A stretch of 64,000 bases of DNA, taken from Cunninghamia lanceolata (Eukaryota > Streptophyta > Pinopsida > Cupressales > Cupressaceae). Shown one piece after another: positions 36,121 to 49,394 of this stretch. The stretch covers positions 5,474,501-5,538,500 of the forward strand of contig BSBN01000233.1 of NCBI GenBank assembly GCA_027924645.1. The letters are read 5' to 3'. A program made the translations under genes and the position numbers. The notes beneath the pieces were generated by a model, which had not been told where the DNA came from, searched no databases, and was given only the letters and a program-made list of their open reading frames with translations. Position 1 is the stretch's first letter; every line of letters begins with the position of its first letter.

Positions 36121-39100
36121 ATGGCGGATAAGCGATTGAAGAAATCTGAAGCGGACTTTGTTAAACTGATGTTTGCATAGCCTGAAGGGGTGCAATTCAA
36201 ATATGGAGTTATTGGGGATACACACCAAGGAGGCACAGATCTGGCTGCATGGACGGACATGATGCACAATCAGGAAGATAATCCTCTGCTTGAGGCTGTT
36301 TTAGTATCTAGAATGGGAAATGCCACTGGTTTTTCGTACAGCATGGAGGCTCCTGAACTAGTTATAGAATGTGCCAGAAATTATAATTCACAAACAAGAA
36401 GAGTTGAGAAACATGGAAGGGTGTATGCGGACTTCTACATAAAGAGCCTGTCCACCATGTTTGGTTTGCCATTGGGCAAAGGTGTGGTCAGCATAAACCT
36501 GAAGAAGCTGGTAGTAGAGTATGAAGCTAATAGGAAGGCTACCAGGAAAAGAATGTATGGTTGGAGAGCTAAGAATAGTACATATCTAGCTACAGCCAAG
36601 CTCCTTGTCCATTTATACAAATATGATTTTGATGATGAATATCAGTTCATGATCGCCTTACTCAGTCGGGCTACAGGTTAGAAAACAGCTGGACGTTTTA
36701 AAGAATGGATGTATGGGATCATCGTAATGTGTATATATACTGATAACAGGCCATTATGGGCCAAAATAATAAGTGATGCTATTGATGAGCAGCTGTCGAA
36801 TCTAGGAGGTACAGATTGTGCATTTTATATGACCTCGTACTTGGCTTATGCATGTGCATACAAAGGCACATTCGATGCACTGATAACAGTGGGGAGGATT
36901 GGTGGCACCACCAATGATGCACATATCTGGGATCACTATCCCTAATTGCAAAGAGTGAATTATCTACAGGACTATAAGCTGGTGAATGATGCATTTTCAA
37001 TGCATCTGGTAAGAAACATGGAAGAAGACAGAACAAAGAGACTGAGCATGGAGGCTCAGGAGGTCATCTACATGCATGGAGTCTGGTATATATAGTTTGC
37101 AACCTTCTCCTATATTAGGATTGAAGGATTTGCAGGACAACCCCTCATGCTCCCAAGATATCCAACTGATGCAGTGGTGCTCATGGAGTTCATGAGGTAG
37201 ATTGAAACAATATTGGATGCTTACAAAGCCAACAACAAAATTCCACCAGTATTGTTTCTAGTGACAATGGGCTATTACATGTGCCCAGATAGTGAAAATA
37301 TTAAGAAGGCCATAGCTGGCTTGGCAACGATGAAGTTACAACTTTTTCCATTTGTAAGGTCATATGATCCTTATGATAGGATGTAGAAAATCATGGGGCA
37401 GCCCATCCACAGGAGGCATCTTGAAGATTTTTGGGCAGACTGTGAGGCTGAAGCTGAGGCAAGAAGAAGAAGGTATCAAAGGTTAAACTTGAATCAAATC
37501 AGAACTTTTGGTTGCATTTCCATCCCAACGCAAATGAAGAAGGATGATTGAAGGATAATGGTAGAAGAATATGAAGAGAAGAAAATATACAATGACACCA
37601 TATCAGCCCCAGACCTTACAATGTAGGACATCTCTTTGGATCCATTCACGGGCAGGATATTACAACTAACCCAAGCTTGGGTTGATGAACAGGTAAATAT
37701 ACTGAAGAAAAAAGGTGTGGTCCTTACCATAGATAATAAAAGGAAAGGACAAGAACTCTCTGCTGATGAATGTGATGATTTCCTGAATGAGAATAGGAAA
37801 TCCAAAGGAGACAGGTTGCCACCTCCACAAAAACAAAGTAAAAGACCTCCTAGAGGCAAGAAAGCGGAAGAAGAACCCAAAGGGGTTATTATAGAGAGAA
37901 TAGTAGAAACTACTGCACAGGCACCAGCATCAGGAGAAGCATCAGCCTCAAGACATGTAGGACATGCTTCAGCATCAGCTACACCTCCTCCAGGAGATGG
38001 ACAGAAGTCCAAGAAAATTCAGAGGGTAGAGGTAGTAGTTATTGAGACCCATGAAGAGGGTCAGACCTCACAGAAACAAATAGAGAAAGATATCCCTCTG
38101 GAAGAAGAAGGCCCTTTATTGTTCAAAAGAAAAAGAAAGGTGCCTCAGGTGGTGGCCCCCACACCAAAGAAAACAAGGAGCTCCATGAGAGGTGAAATAA
38201 GACAATCCCATATAATGTTGAAAGGGGCAGGTGGTGAAGTGTTCAATAAGGAATTGCAGCACAATGTTCCACTTCCCACCATTGTAAAGTTCAAGACTGA
38301 ACTTGCAGAAGAGCAAATAAAAGAAACCTCTAGGATAATCCAAAGTGGCATTGTCTCATTGGATGAGACAGTAGACTTATCCGATGATGAGGTAGTGAAG
38401 GATGTAGCTTCACAGAGGATGGAAACCCTTGCTGCTAACACCAGGACAACTCCTCATGGAACTCCATTAATGCAAACGGTGTTAGAGGAAATGAAAGAAG
38501 TGGAGTCAGAGAAAGCAAAGAGCCCAGAGAAAATTGTAGAATAGATAGGGTTAGATACATTAGTTGAACAGGTGACAAGTCCTGCAGTTGTAGATTTGGC
38601 ATATGTAGAGGATGTGAATCCTCAGGATGTGGCAGGAACACTTGATAAGATGGAAAATGTTGAAGAGCTGAAACAGAAAGAAGTGGAGAGCAAAGCTCTA
38701 GATATGGGTCAGCAACAGCATGATACATCAGCTAAACCTAGAATCGTAGAGGTTAAAGATAAGGGAGAAGAAGAAAAGGATGCATCGGCTGATCCTACTC
38801 CCAACATTCAAGAAATAGTCATCACAGGTGCAGAGAAAGATGTGATAAAAGATCAAACAGAAGCACCTAAGGAGGATGAAATAGTAATCACAGATACTAA
38901 TATACCTCAAGAGGAGGAAATAAATAAGGTAGATGAAGTGAGAGTGAAGGAAATAAAAGATAAAGATCATGGTACACATGTAGAGAAAGATGATCATCAA
39001 GATCAACCTCCAGAGAAAGATGTTCCTCATTAGGAGGATATATCAAAAGATCCCCCTCATGATGAACATCATGAGGAAGAGAAAAGAAGATCACCCTCCC

Positions 39101-40440
39101 CATTAAATATGGTGGTGGACACAGGAGATCAAAGTGATCATCAGGATGATGATACTGGAAATCAAGGACCCAAGGATCAAGTTCCTGAATGGTTAGAGAC
39201 TGAAATTGGCATGGAATCAGGTATGCAAATACCAAAATTTGATGTATCTACTTTGTTTTCAGAAAACCAGATAAAACCAAACAGGAAGGCCAGAATGACT
39301 TCAGTCATTAAAAGAGATCCTACAACAAGAAGAAGAACTACACAGATAGCACTCCCTACTGTAGATAAAGAGAAAGGTAAAATTACCTTAGATGAGTTTC
39401 AGATCAGCACAGTGGACTTAGGGTTTGCTAATGAAGACCAAGAGGGTCAGGAAGGCAAAGACATTATAGATTCTTTAATTCAAAATGTTAAGAGAGAAAA
39501 GGAGAAAAATAAGCAACACAAAGAGCACATTGCTCAGTTACATGCATATATAAGGAGGTTAACCAATCCTGAAGATAATGCTACTGATCATGCGGTCCCA
39601 TTGACTGCTATTTCCCAAGATGAGGTAAATAAGTTGGAGCTCATGAAACATGAGTCATCCATATTGAGAAGGTGGATGTACTCGACATTTGACACAGCAG
39701 AATTAGTAAAGGCCTCTTTGAAGAGGTGGAGTTCTCTTAGTGGCTCCAGGAAGAAGGTGGATAAATTACAAATGGAGATAGGGAAAGGGTCTTTCCAATT
39801 GGAAAAGATATTGGATGTCCTGGTAGAAATAAGGAGGATCAATCCTCAGATACTTATACATAAGCAAGTACTGAATAATAACAATGCATTATTGATAGAT
39901 ATATGGTATAAAGACATCCAATTTGAATGTGATGTACTTAAAAGATGCAACAATAAGTTGAGAGAAATCAGTATGAAGTTACATGATATGATGTCTTTCG
40001 AGGCAGAAATTCTAGAAACGTTGGAAGGAAAGGTGGAAGGAAAGATAGAAAATCAAGATGGAGAGTTTGCAATCCAAGCTCTACATAATAACTTCCAATT
40101 CGGTGCTGATGATTCAGTAGGCCAAATGACAGAAGAAGTCATGGATAGACTAGTGAAGACCAAGGTGAAAATAGAAAATTATAATGAGACATTATACAAC
40201 AGAAGGAATAAACTGGATAACATCTGAAATAAATATCAAACACATAAACATGCCATTATCAAAGCAAAGACTCAGGATGGTGGAGAAATTGATAAAATAG
40301 TGCAGTTGTATGAGAATGTCAAGGTAGTCATGCAAGCTCATATATAGGGTCGAGGTCATCAGGATGATGAGGATACAGAAAGCGATGCACTTGATGATGG
40401 AGTACATGAATCCAATGAAGTAGATAAAGACGCAGCATAA
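36121..40440 (+). pseudogene. LTR-borne ORF of element E, 5' LTR copy: 1440-codon frame, unrecognised protein
   Basis: A single frame runs from ATG at 36121 (good start context, CCATGGCGG) to TAA at 40438-40440. It has about twelve in-frame stops and no frameshift. I do not recognise the protein. Residues about 60-430 look globular (SLSTMFGLPLGKGVVSINLK, RMYGWRAKN, FDDEYQFMIALLSRATG, TSYLAYACAYKGTFD, MGYYMCPDSENIKKAI). Then come basic, NLS-like clusters (KQSKRPPRGKK, FKRKRKVPQ), an acidic Glu/Asp/Lys linker (about 800-1030), and a helical, coiled-coil-rich end (KREKEKNKQHKEHIAQLHAYI, SSLSGSRKKVDKLQMEI, LEGKVEGKIEN). The layout recalls plant-mobile-domain or 'putative plant transposon protein' families in outline only. 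It sits in U3, sense to gag-pol, 170 bp before the LTR TATA box. Confidence 0.8.
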
Positions 40441-40611
40441 AGCAAATATCAGCATCTGACACTTAAGGAAAATTAGTACCTCAGATGGTTGCCAGCTGGC
40501 AACTTGTGCCACTTGATAGAGTTGACAAAGTCAAAGGGAAATATTCACTGTAGATACTCATAGACAAATCTGGATCGTAAATCTTTTTGTAGTGGATTCC
40601 TCACCTTGTTC

Positions 40612-40619
40612 TATAAAAG
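40612..40619 (+). promoter_or_regulatory. TATA box of element E 5' LTR
   Basis: TATAAAAG follows CACCTTGTTC and is kept in the 3' LTR at 59714. It lies after the ORF and about 810 bp (without the solo insertion) before the LTR end. Transcription of genomic RNA would start about 30 bp downstream, so everything before, including the ORF, is U3. Confidence 0.7.
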
Positions 40620-40860
40620 GTGCATGGATGCCTCTTTTAAAACATTAGAAACTTAATTAAAATCCGTCTGCTGAAATATTCAGTGCTCATTTCAAAGCTT
40701 CTTGTATACATATATGTTCTGGCATACTTAATGAATGAGAAGACTTGTTTGATTACAATTCATAGTAAATCTTGAGTAAGCAGTGTGTGAATTCTTGATA
40801 TATGCTGTGACTTGTTGCGTGCCTTGGAGTGCATATCTACTTGCATATGTTGTGTTCATA

Positions 40861-43308
40861 TGTGAGGCCTACCTTTTTGACTACTGTTCATGAGACTATT
40901 TACAGTACTATTGCTATTACTTTTATGATTGGGGGACTGTTGATCCCAGAATTTTGTTTATTAAACCTAATTGATTTTTAAGAAAACAATTGTGCAATGA
41001 TAATTAGATGTTTCTTTTAAGAGAATGATGAATGGATAATATTAGAAATGGAAATTTAATGTGATTTCAGTATGATTATATGGTAGAATGTTTAGGTATG
41101 CATGTAATTTAAATTGCTTCGGCTATGATATCTTTGTGTTATTGACTTCAAGTTTGAGTGTGCAAGTATTGCTAACAAAACCACAAATACAGGAGATCAT
41201 TCCACACCCTATGTTGTATCCCTTTTGAGCTGATCTAGTTCCACGAGGAACTAAGATCAACCTCGTGTTTGGTGAATTGTTGTAATGTTGTAATGTTGTA
41301 ATGATGCATGAGGTCAAGGGAATTAGGTCTATCTTTTGATTTAATTATATTGTGATATGTGTTGTAAGAAATGTTGTTTTGAATCTTGTTTTAACTTTAT
41401 TTCTTTTAGAGCCTCTTCTTGTGTTTTTACTTGACTCTGGGAGTCCTAACTAGATAAAAATCAACCCTAGGTTATACCCCATGGATTTAGGGACCCTTTT
41501 GACTAGGATAACCTTGGGATAACCTCCATATGGTCACTTCAACTTCATGGTGAAGTTAAGTAACGAATTTGGGAGCATGGGGATAATGGGATGAGTGGAA
41601 TCCACACTTAGACCCACTTCCAAGTCATGAATGACTCCATGATCCACCAATAATGGAGTGCTTGTCTCTTTGTGCCTCTCTTTTGGTGGGAGACCCCCAT
41701 AAAAAGGGTGGTGTGTCATCCATTTCCTTTTTATTTCTATTTTTCTTATTATATTTTATTCCTACATGTGTTGTAAAAGGGCTATAGTGGGGAACCTCTT
41801 GAGTGGGGTTAATTGTTTTAAGTCCATTAGGGATAATGGATAATGAGTGGGTTTAGTTTTTAAATGCCACTTGGAATAAGGGATAAGGGAGAGAATTTGT
41901 TTTAAAAAGGAGAAGAGGGAGAGGGTAAGGGGGTTGGATTATTGTGGAAAGAAGGAGAACTTGGAGGAGGAGACTAAGGGTGGAGCTCTTCATCAAAATA
42001 CATTCCATAATTGGGCTAGAAAAGGTTAGTGAGCTAGTTACTCACCTATGTATGCTTTGTTCTTGTTTGATGAATGTGGAATTACAATGGTTGTCTATGT
42101 GTTATTTTTGCTATTTTGGGTTTGTGTTGGGTGTATGAAAGAGCTTCTTCTAGTTGGAAGACAATGCTCATCATGTATGGGGAAGGGAAGGTGTGAACCT
42201 CCTCGGGTGTATTCTTATTTTGGTATATGGAAGTCTTGAGGGCATGTTGGTAATTTTGAGCCTAGAGGGCTATAAGGCTTTGAGAGCCTATTTGTGATAT
42301 CACTGTGATTTTATTATTTGGATGGCTTGAGGCCATGAGATAAGCTATGATAATTGTTTGAGAAGAATGACACCTTGGAGTAGAGAGAGTCTACTTCCCT
42401 ACCCCCTTTGAACTCACCTCAGCTGAGTCTTTGTATTGTGTGTAAACTATGGGAGTTTGAATGTTGTTTGCTTTGATTGTTGTTATTCAAATGGTGTGAT
42501 GTGTATTGGTCTATTCTACCCTGGGTATGTGGATGATCTCCCTAGCTCGGGGGTGACCCTCTTGCGGGTCTATGGTAGGGAGGAGAGCTAGATGGTTGTT
42601 GTTTTCTCCCTTGTTGTCATGCAGGTTACTGTTGAAGAATGTTAAGAGGATTGAAGGAATTTTGCCTTGTTAAAGAAAATTTCCAATCTTCCTATTTGTA
42701 ATGAGAGCCTGGTCTCTTTAAATTTCTTCCTGGATAAGTTTCTTTTGAAGAGGAGAGTTTGCTCCCTATGAGAGTTGTAGAAAAATTGTATTGGGAGAAG
42801 AAAGTAATTCCTCCCTTAGAATGTTTGTGAGTTGTGGGATCTTACAGTTGTTATTTTTGTTTATCAAGATTGTAAAGTTGTGAGATTGGTTGTTGATTTG
42901 GACTAGCTGATAAAATTTATCTCTTGTTCTATGTAGAGAAAAAGTTACATTTACAATATTATGAACATTGTAAATTTGCCTTTGAAAACAGATTAGAATT
43001 TGATTTAAGTATACAATAGAAAATAATCCAAATCAATTTACTTGTCTGTTATTTGTTTATTAAAGTCAAAGATCTATTAGTTTCCTGTATTTCAATCATT
43101 AAATTTATTCAAAGTGGAATGTATACTTGATAGATTAAATTGATAAATATAGATTTGAATGGTTAGTGTTTTATGTTTCACTTGGATAATTGTTATATTG
43201 AAATTAAAAATGTTGAGATAGTGTGAAATGGATTTACTATGAAACTTCATTATATATATATATATATATAAATGTAGTTGTGAAAATTTGATACACTTGT
43301 ATATATAT

Positions 43309-43339
<31 letters not shown>

Positions 43340-44277
43340 AATATATATATATATATGTATATATATTTGTATTATTAAATGAAGTTGTAAAAGAATTTGG
43401 TATACTTGTATATACACACATATATATATCTATATACATACATATATATATATATCTATATATATATATCTCTATATATATATCTATATATATATCTACA
43501 TATATATGTATATATATATATATATTTTTAAATAGTTAAATTAAATGAAGTTGTGAAAATGAGCTATATATATATTATTAATATAAATTTTAAATTACGA
43601 AAATTGCAAAAGAAAATTGCAGAGAGAGATTGCTATTTTAATCGCTAAACAACCGAGCATTTACAAGATTTGTGGTGGGGTTTAAACCCCCACCGAATAT
43701 CTTTTAGATCAAGAAGGGTGTGGGGAGGGGCAGAGCCCCACCCACACCCCACGGAGTGGGTTGTGGGTGGGGCTCCGCCCCTCCCTACACCCCCCGCTGT
43801 GGTCAATAAAACCCCCGCCCCCGCCACGGATTTCCCACAGTGCCGCCCCTGCGGCCCTCCTCCTTCGCTCCCTCTATCGTCCACTGTGTTCCCGCCACCC
43901 GCACCACTACACACCCCGCCACCTCCAAGCCTCCATCCACATCACCCACCTCCATGGCTCGGCCTTCCCTGTGACAGCGCCGCTCTCCAACTCCGTCACA
44001 GTCACCTCCTTTGTTTGCAACATATTTCTCATAGCAAAAAAAAATTAGGGTATTTAACCCTTTTTTCATGAGTTGGAATTTCAGCATAATAAGGTTTAAA
44101 AAAATAAGTGGAGTTGCCACTAGCATGGCTTTAAATGTTTTTAAATAAAATAAATGTATATATATATATATGTGTGTGTGAGTGCATATATATATACATT
44201 TATATATGATAATTGTTAAAATAAGGTGGGGTTTCAATTAAAAAGAAAGTTTATTTCCTTAGTGATATTTAAATGAA

Positions 44278-44313
<36 letters not shown>

Positions 44314-44777
44314 GAAAAATAGAATATATATATATATATATATATAGTAGAAGAAAAATAAAATATTTAAATATATATTTATTTAAAGAAATAAAGAGAC
44401 AATTTATGGAAATGAATAGATAATTAAATAATTAAATGATGGAATGTAATAAAAGGAGAGATGCGAGCCAACATTGAAATAAACTGAGAAAATCAATTAA
44501 AGGTCAACCACCTACCAAGGTAATCCTAAGCATTGCAAATTAAACTGACATAAACATAGTGACCGATATCAATATGCACACATGTGTAGATTGTTCTGTT
44601 AGCAACAGTAACAATGACAACTTAAAACGTATGCACTCGAGCACCCTTACGCGTGCGAGGAGGAAATACAGGATAACAAGGGAAATTTTTGATAGTTTGT
44701 ATCACGACTACATGTCGCATGTGGACATGACACATGTGTTTGCATGTTGTGAACACATGTGAAATGTGGACATGACA
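40861..44777 (+). mobile_element. Solo LTR of the element C family (3917 bp) in element E 5' LTR
   Basis: It begins TGTGAGGCC and ends GGACATGACA, the same ends as element C's LTR on its own strand (TGTGAGGC...CATGACA). The TSD TCATA lies at 40856-40860 and 44778-44782, and E's other LTR has the uninterrupted site (GTTCATACAATTCC at about 59955). Shared internal blocks include TGACCCTCTTGCGGGTCTA near 42560 and the GC-rich patch at 43680-43960. AT and CA microsatellites lie at 43250-43525 and 44150-44350. ORFs called in the AT repeats or the GC patch are not genes. Confidence 0.93.
43250..43525. repeat. AT-rich and CA microsatellites in the solo C-family LTR
   Basis: Runs of TA, a CA run (ACACACACACACACAC near 43310) and imperfect TATATATC units occur here, with a second cluster at 44155-44345. 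Equivalent positions in element C's LTRs also hold TA/CA repeats, so they are family features that expand separately. Confidence 0.85.
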
Positions 44778-45339
44778 TCATACAATTCCTTTGAAGTTAG
44801 CATCAACTGTATCTAGCTATGGAATGTCCTGGTGAACATATGGTTTCTTCTCTTCATGACTATATCTGATGTATATGTGGTTCAATAGCTGAAGGTTCAA
44901 CTTTAATTTGAAGTATTCCTTTCATTTTATTTTAAATTTCAGAGAATTTCATCATCACAATTGCAAATAACTGACAATCTTAAGAAAATAGTACAAATAT
45001 GCAGACATCCCATAAATAAATGAACATATTCAGCATATTTGAGGTTAAAGCATGTCACAATGACAAATATCATGCAAAGTTTTGAAGATAGACATAATAT
45101 TTGAGGTATATCTTGCAGCATCATTATAGGAAACAATATCTTACTGATGAGATTTACGTGAGGCCCCAAAATGGAAACAGTAACACACATCAACCTCTGA
45201 GTAACGTCAGAAGATTAAGACCTAATCAACGAAGACTTGAGATCATGAATTTTTTGAATTCATTGTATCTTTCAAGATGAATAAAGGTTAATGTGTACTT
45301 TTATTCTATGTTTGTTTATGACTAACATCATGATCAACA

Positions 45340-45808
45340 TAAATTAGCGCTAGAAGGAGGGCCCTCAGGATGATCATCATCATCAGTAGTTCAGGTGATG
45401 ATGAAGATTGTAAGGTAACACTCAGACACCTCTAATTTCCAAGCTAGGCACAAATATTTGTTGCTCTGAGTTGATATACGCTAATCTTGTGTAAAGTTTT
45501 TGAAATCAGTCATAAATATCACAATCTTTACAGTGGATCATCATGTATTTGCAAAGATTGGTCTTATTTCACGTAAAGTTGTCAAAGCTTTGAGGTATCC
45601 TACTTTAGAAACCCGATATCAACTTGCAGAGTGTTGCCAAACCAGTAATCACCTTATATTTACAGTATAGCTGCAAATATTCCATAAATACCTAGTCAAT
45701 TTCCAATCTTGACCGTAAATATTGCCTCTACTAGTATAGTCCAACTGATATTTACAAAGACCCAACCAATTTGCCTTAAAATTGAGAAATTCTGGCTCAC
45801 AGGATAAA
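45340..45808 (+). other. Element E leader with candidate primer-binding site at 45345-45363
   Basis: Five bases after the LTR end comes TAGCGCTAGAAGGAGGGCC. If the first three bases were TGG (one G-to-A change) it would pair with a tRNA 3' end of the form ..TAGCGCCA; I do not name the tRNA. The rest is non-coding, with (ATC)n words near 45375-45400. No clear gag ATG is seen; open gag frame is entered near 45785. Confidence 0.6.
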
Positions 45809-47966
45809 TACCAGGTCTAGACCTAGTGGAATCTTTGAAGAATTACCTGTTAGAGGGTTCAGACCTAGAACTGTAGACATTCATCACACTCCAGGATCTA
45901 GTGCATTAGGAGCATCACCAGAGCCTCCTCTTGTAACTTCTGGTGGTTTACAAATACCTTTTGGTTTATCTGTGACACCTCCTATCCAACCTCAACCCCA
46001 GGTCCAACCTCAACCATAGGCTCAGCCTTCTCTGGTTGCAATGTCTTTCTTTGTAGCAGAGTCACCTTTGACCTTTACTGCATATCATGAGTTGCCAAAG
46101 AATTTGGACAAACTTTGTCCAAAATATCATCCTTATCAAGATGCCGAGGATCATATCAGAACATTTAAAGAAGCTTGCTGTAGGGCCAGAATAGAGCATC
46201 AAGATGTTGTATGTAGATTATTTCCTTTTTCCTTAGGGGAAGAGGCTTATAATTGGTTTATTAGTCTTGGTCAGAGTTCTGTTGGTTCATGGGCTATCCT
46301 AGAGAAAGCTTTTATTGATAGGTTCAAAGTACCTATTGATCCTTCAATGAACTATCACCTATTTGCTACAATCAAGAGATTTGAGAATGAGCCAATTGCT
46401 AATTTCAATGCTAGATTCCAGAAAATGCTATCCAAGTTAGTTGCTCCATATACTGTAGCAGATGCTACTTCCAAGAGTATCTATTACTCAGCTCTGGATC
46501 CCTTGACATCCATGTTCATCAGGAGAACACATCCTGAAATCACTACCTTGACAGGAGCTTTTCAAGAAGCTATCAAAGTGAATCAGCAGTTAGTCCCTAC
46601 TCCTACTCCAATTATTGCATTCCCTACATTGCCTGGCATGTATCCAACTTATCCTCCACAATATCCTGCATATCCGGCTCAGCAATATCCTGCCCAATAT
46701 CCTAATGGAGCTATGATGCCTCCAGCAGTCATGCCTGCACCCTTGCAAATTCCTCCATTAAGTATCATGCCACCTTCTAATGGGAATGGCCAGATGCCAC
46801 AACATCCTGCACAAACTCAGACACCTCAGGGTGCTGACCTATCCAACAATAATCATGGATCCTCTTCCTTCAAACCTCAAATTGAAAATGTAGTAGCCAA
46901 AGCTTAGGAAGAGAAGAAGGAAATCAAGGAAATCTCTGCTCAGTTAAGAAAACTCACTATAGAAGTGACTCATTTGAGAAATCAGAACTTCTATTCCCAG
47001 TCAAATCAGAATAGAAGTTATTCTAATGATAGACCAAATTATCCTGACAGAGGATACAACAACAATAATTTCAACAATAGTGGTGGAAATAACAATAATC
47101 CTCCCAGACAACCTAGAGTATGGAATTCTAGGCCAAATAATGGCTCACTACCATCACCCTTAGATAATCAGCCACCTGGTGAAGCCAAACAGACTACTAG
47201 AGTCAATGTTGTTGAGGCATCCCTCACTAATAGGTGCAGAATACATAATACAAATGCCCATGCAGAGCTAGATTGTCCACAATTTCAAATTGCTGCTAGC
47301 ATTTTTCAGACTGAAGTATCTAATACTACTGGCAATCCACCTCAGGTGGAAGGAAATGAAATTGTCCCTTGTGGATATGACTCTGCATTTGTATTAGAGA
47401 GTTATACTAATCAGTGTCATCAGCAGATTGTGTCTTATCATCTGAATTGTCCCCAAGCATGTGAAGAATCTGCTTTAGCCTTTGAGTCAAACTATGTTTT
47501 CCCCTTTGAGGATGAGAACGAGCCATCCATTGAACATGAGGAAGTGCATGCTTACCAGCAGCAATATCAGGGTAAGCACAATTACAATCTGAGAAGTAAT
47601 CCTAACAGACCTACTGGTCCATTAACCAGTTCTTTGCCTCCGAATAATTTTAACACACCTCCTGATCCCAAAGCTAACAATAATCTGGGATTTCCCAAGG
47701 TGAATGCCCAATATCTGTCACCTCAGAATACAGCATCAAAGGCTATTGGCCTACCTCATGAGTCTGATAAACTTGTCACATATTTGGCAGATGAGATGAA
47801 AAAGATAAAGATCAGCCTGTCTCTGTTAGAATTATTGAAAACTCCTGCAATCAAGAAGGCATTCATGAAATCACTGGATGATCCTACTCCTAAAGAGGAT
47901 ATTCATTCTCTAGGCCAATCTAGTAGTAAAGATCTTGTTGCTAGAGATAATAATATCAAACATTAA
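45785..47966 (+). pseudogene. Element E gag
   Basis: One frame from about 45785 to 47966 with stops at 46017 and 46905 (TAG for expected Gln). A Pro/Gln-rich N-terminus is followed by the capsid: YHPYQDAEDHIRTFKEACC, FPFSLGEEAYNWFISLGQ, FIDRFKVPIDPSMNYHLFATI, ANFNARFQKMLSKL, typical of Tat/Athila-type gag. Then come a Tyr-Pro-rich repeat (PTYPPQYPAYPAQQYPAQYP near 46650), an Asn-rich stretch (47050-47100), and a knuckle-like CRIHNTNAHAELDC near 47236, of form C-x2-H-x4-H-x4-C. The ATG at 46041 opens a 288-residue clean frame but is probably not the true start. Confidence 0.85.
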
Positions 47967-48398
47967 GTGCCAGCTACTGTCCAAGCTGCAGAAACCTCAC
48001 ATATGACATTATACCGAGATAAGAGTGAGTCACCACCTTTCCTCCTTACCATAAGGATGTTTGGAAAGAATTTACACAACTGCTTAGTGGATTCAGGTGC
48101 ATCTACAAATGTGATGCCCTTGTCTATATGCAATGCTTTAGGACTGCATCCTGCTAAATCCCTAAAGAAGGTGACACAACTAGATAAGACAGAAGTGAGT
48201 GTAATAGGAGAATTGACTCACATACACATGCAGCTAGCATTTGATCCCAGGATCCAGTATTACATTGATATCCAGGTAGTGGACATACCTGACACATATG
48301 GGATGCTGCTTAGTAGAGACTGGTCTAAAACCCTCAACGGATATATGGCTACCGACTTCAGTCACATGTGGTTACCTTGGAAAGGTATACCAAACTAG
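47967..48398 (+). pseudogene. Element E aspartic protease, domain open
   Basis: The domain is open over 143 residues in the same frame as gag. The active site is CLVDSGASTNVMPLSICNALGL near 48085-48150, with the triad Asp-Ser-Gly intact. The second strand is YGMLLSRDWSKTLNGYMATDFSHMWLPW, a Tat-type signature. It would cut the polyprotein in the particle. Confidence 0.88.
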
Positions 48399-49394
48399 AT
48401 AAGAATAGATGCTGAGCCAAGAATGAAGCACATGATCACCGAGTACAACAAAACAAACGAGATCATGTATGTAAATGTTGAACCCAAAGTATATGCCATT
48501 AGACTGCAGACTATCAGGATAGAAGAGATCTTGATGCTTGACTTTCATCATCATCATCATCATCATGATCATCAGGAAGACATACTGGTTGTAGAACCTG
48601 ATAGTAATTTTGAGAATGAGAATGAAATAGATCGCTTTAGAAATTTTGAGATGCAACTGTCCGAGCAGGTAAAACATTGTCAACTATTAAATATACCTAT
48701 TCATGACATTTTAATTGATGGTTGGTGTAGATTACATGATGAGGCACATTCAGAGAAAACTTGTGAAACATGCTTAGATATGATGGAGCTAGAGTAGACA
48801 TGCAGTGAGGCATCATCATCATGTTCCAAGGTAAGTTCTACATCTGATAATGATGATGATATTGATTCTTGCTTGTCTTCTACATGAACCACAAAAATGG
48901 TGACAGATCATAACAGAGATCAAGTTTTGAGAACAGAAGAAATTCTAGTATATGACTAGATAAATGTTAAGAAAAAAGAAACAATCACCCCTGGGAGTGA
49001 TTGTCTGATGGAGTCAGATTATGAACTATCCGATGAAGACAGAGGCAGTAACCTGACTAGATTCGAAGAGTTTTTATCAAGAGAAATTAAGAAGATGACA
49101 TAGCAGCAAAGACTTCCTTAGGATGTCTTGATCGAAGGTTGGTGTAGGTTGCATGAAGCACCTCACTCAGAAACTACCTGTTCATTATGCTTGCATATTG
49201 TAAGAAGACATACATTGTGCACTACAAAGAATCATCATCCTGCTGGTGATGAAAAGAAAGAAGAATCATCTGATCCATAAAAGAAAGAAAAAGTGAGGTC
49301 CAAGGATACTGAAATTCCTAAATTAAAGTGGATATCAGGTGGAGCAGCTGCCAAAGCTGCAAAGAAAAGAGAAAGTTTAGCTAAATATCCTGCT
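48399..49394 (+). pseudogene. Element E protease-RNase H spacer with two zinc-module copies
   Basis: The same frame continues with stops at 48795, 48885, 48958 and 49101. Two similar modules occur: ILIDGWCRLHDEAHSEKTC at about 48706-48770 and VLIEGWCRLHEAPHSETTC at about 49123-49185, both C-x2-H-x3-H-x4-C-x2-C. A His run lies at about 48548-48570. The linker between is acidic. Metal binding is inference from the Cys/His pattern, which resembles the knuckle in the gag of the same element. A frameshift near 49408 separates this from the pol frame. Confidence 0.65.

Larger units (their letters stand above)
34621..45339 (+). repeat. Element E 5' LTR, interrupted by a C-family solo LTR
   Basis: It begins TGTGTTGTTACACAAC (a short inverted repeat in itself) and ends CATGATCAACA. 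From left to right: a palindromic motif array, an intron with the ORF behind it, a TATA box at 40612, the solo LTR at 40861-44777, and the R-U5 end. A region around 44780-45339 lacks ORFs and matches 59957-60525. Confidence 0.94.

Noticed and set aside
37494..39235. Minus-strand frames of up to 172 codons opposite the LTR-borne ORF
   Set aside because: They are shadows of a Glu/Lys-rich coding strand and are not kept better than chance between the two LTRs.
36121..40440. Calling the LTR-borne ORF a plant mobile domain or transposase gene
   Set aside because: Only the general layout is similar; I see no DDE triad or defining motif, so no function is given.
43092..44237. Frames of up to 144 codons rich in Ile/Tyr or Pro in the C-family solo LTR
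   Set aside because: They translate TA/CA microsatellites and a GC-rich block that is non-coding in the sister LTRs.
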